Below, in pieces: positions 62,503 to 64,000 of a stretch of DNA of 64,000 nt. Position 1 is the stretch's first letter; every line of letters starts with the position of its first letter. Origin of the DNA: Erwinia tasmaniensis Et1/99 (lineage in GTDB: Bacteria > Pseudomonadota > Gammaproteobacteria > Enterobacterales > Enterobacteriaceae); assembly GCF_000026185.1 (NCBI RefSeq), contig NC_010694.1:1054001-1118000 (forward strand), written 5' to 3'. The position numbers were made by a program, and so were the translations under genes. Under the pieces are notes generated by a model. It searched no databases. It was not told where the DNA came from and was given only the letters and a program-made list of their open reading frames with translations.

Positions 62503-64000
62503 ATGATGGAAATTCTGCGTGGTTCGCCCGCTCTGTCGGCATTTCGTATTAACAAACTGCTGACCCGCTTTCAGGACGCTCACCTGCCGGTGAGTGACAT
62601 TTACGCCGAGTACGTCCATTTTGCCGATGTCAGCGCGCCTCTCAGCGCGGATGAAAAGTCACGCCTGCAGCGCCTGCTGAAATATGGCCCCTCTCTCACT
62701 GAGCATACCCCGGAAGGCCGTCTGCTGCTGGTGACTCCGCGTCCCGGTACGCTTTCGCCGTGGTCTTCGAAAGCGACGGATATCGCTCATAACTGCTCGC
62801 TGCCGCAGGTGATCCGCCTGGAACGCGGTATGGCCTTCTACATTAAGGCCCCGCAGCTAACGCAGTCACAGTGGGAGCAGCTCACGGCGCTGCTGCATGA
62901 CCGCATGATGGAAACCGTGTTCAGCGATTTCCAGCAGGCCGAAGCGCTGTTTGCGCACCATCAGCCCGCTCCGCTGCAAAGCGTCGATGTGCTGGGCGAA
63001 GGCCGCAACGCGCTGGTTCAGGCCAATATCAAACTGGGCCTGGCCCTGGCGGAAGACGAGATTGACTACCTGCTGGCGGCGTTTGAAAAACTGGGCCGCA
63101 ACCCGAACGATATCGAACTGTATATGTTTGCCCAGGCTAACTCCGAGCACTGCCGTCACAAAATTTTCAATGCCGACTGGGTGATTGACGGTGAGCAGCA
63201 GCCTAAATCGCTGTTCAAGATGATTAAGAACACCTTTGAGAAAACCCCGGACCATGTGCTGTCAGCCTATAAAGACAATGCCGCGGTGATGGAAGGCTCA
63301 AAGGTGGGGCGCTTTTACGCCGATCCGCAGGGGCGATATGACTTCCATCAGGAAGATGCGCACATTCTGATGAAGGTGGAAACGCACAACCACCCGACCG
63401 CCATCTCCCCGTGGCCGGGAGCCGCAACCGGCTCCGGCGGTGAAATTCGTGACGAAGGCGCTACCGGACGCGGTGCGAAACCGAAAGCGGGTCTGGTCGG
63501 TTTCTCGGTATCCAATCTGCGTATTCCCGGCTTTGAACAGCCCTGGGAAGAGGATTTCGGCAAGCCGGATCGCATCGTCACCGCGCTGGATATCATGACC
63601 GACGGCCCGTTGGGCGGGGCGGCCTTTAACAACGAATTTGGCCGCCCGGCGTTGACCGGCTACTTCCGCACCTATGAGGAGCGCGTGAACAGCCACAACG
63701 GCAGCGAGCTGCGCGGCTACCACAAGCCGATTATGCTGGCGGGCGGTATCGGTAATATTCGTGCCGATCACGTTCAGAAAGGCGAAATTAGCGTGGGAGC
63801 CAAGCTTATCGTGCTGGGTGGCCCGGCGATGAATATCGGCCTCGGCGGCGGTGCGGCGTCGTCAATGGCCTCCGGCCAGTCTGACGCAGACCTCGACTTT
63901 GCCTCCGTACAGCGTGATAACCCGGAAATGGAGCGCCGCTGTCAGGAAGTGATTGACCGCTGCTGGCAGCTGGGGGAAGAGAACCCGATCCTGTTTATTC
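62503..64000 (+). CDS. purL: Phosphoribosylformylglycinamidine synthase, partial
   Basis: ATP- and glutamine-dependent enzyme of step four in purine synthesis. The first ~499 of about 1295 codons are present. [20 protein letters not shown] at the start and [43 protein letters not shown] in the FGAM-synthase domain match E. coli PurL closely. Two adjacent ATG codons (62503, 62506) are both possible. The C-terminal half with the glutaminase domain lies beyond the window. Controlled by a PurR box. Confidence 0.98.
   Translation, partial: MMEILRGSPALSAFRINKLLTRFQDAHLPVSDIYAEYVHFADVSAPLSADEKSRLQRLLKYGPSLTEHTPEGRLLLVTPRPGTLSPWSSKATDIAHNCSLPQVIRLERGMAFYIKAPQLTQSQWEQLTALLHDRMMETVFSDFQQAEALFAHHQPAPLQSVDVLGEGRNALVQANIKLGLALAEDEIDYLLAAFEKLGRNPNDIELYMFAQANSEHCRHKIFNADWVIDGEQQPKSLFKMIKNTFEKTPDHVLSAYKDNAAVMEGSKVGRFYADPQGRYDFHQEDAHILMKVETHNHPTAISPWPGAATGSGGEIRDEGATGRGAKPKAGLVGFSVSNLRIPGFEQPWEEDFGKPDRIVTALDIMTDGPLGGAAFNNEFGRPALTGYFRTYEERVNSHNGSELRGYHKPIMLAGGIGNIRADHVQKGEISVGAKLIVLGGPAMNIGLGGGAASSMASGQSDADLDFASVQRDNPEMERRCQEVIDRCWQLGEENPILFI

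Overview
The window comes from a gammaproteobacterium of the Enterobacterales, most likely an Erwinia close to the E. amylovora / pyrifoliae / tasmaniensis group. This rests on the core gene order (nrdHIE, ygaC, ssrA-smpB, recN-nadK-grpE, rpoE-rseABC, lepAB-rnc-era-recO-pdxJ-acpS, tadA-mltF-purL), an EsaI/EsaR-type quorum-sensing pair and sucrose PTS genes. The genus is an inference; no rRNA gene is present.

Layout. (1) 1-4.8 kb: core nrdHIE (minus), ygaC, a small lipoprotein, speG and tsx. (2) 4.8-15.6 kb: accessory block with a 41-codon membrane ORF, a MarT/FidL-like membrane regulator pair, a second-type flhDC pair without other flagellar genes, convergent luxR/luxI, and a bare scrAB sucrose operon. 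Nearly 2 kb around 6.7-8.6 kb and 1.5 kb around 11.2-12.8 kb are AT-rich and almost gene-free. (3) 15.7-30.9 kb: a decayed genomic island ending at the 3' end of ssrA. It carries a secreted protein, a Mig-14-like protein, a glycine-zipper toxin-like/immunity-like pair, a broken IS3-family element, a truncated relaxase with a broken mobC, a gene split by 13 copies of a 7-bp repeat, a three-gene C5-methyltransferase / GHKL ATPase / receiver-protein system, a membrane protein and a tyrosine integrase with an amber codon. (4) 30.9-45.4 kb: core housekeeping and stress genes with readable regulatory sites (LexA, sigma-32, FNR, sigma-E). (5) 45.7-47.6 kb: a phage-lambda Q-like antiterminator, a pR'-like promoter, two tandem terminators and a halovibrin-like secreted protein. 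(6) 47.9-54.6 kb: core lepA to yfhL. (7) 54.8-57.3 kb: a small variable slot with DUF4145, DUF1493 and STM2901-like genes and fragments of a GNAT gene and hicAB. (8) 57.4-64 kb: yfhH/murQ, pgpC, tadA, mltF and the start of purL.

How it works together. The core parts supply dNTP synthesis, ribosome rescue, envelope stress control and NAD/purine synthesis. The most interesting material is accessory: the methyltransferase/ATPase/receiver operon at 23.0-29.0 kb looks like a DNA-modification-linked defence system related to the paraMORC group. Its modification gene is open, while the ATPase carries a nonsense codon before its Mg-binding box and the receiver gene is frameshifted. The Q/terminator/toxin cassette looks like a phage late-gene switch retained to control one exoprotein. 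Several island lesions lie in homopolymer or short-repeat tracts, so some could be sequencing errors and should be verified against reads.
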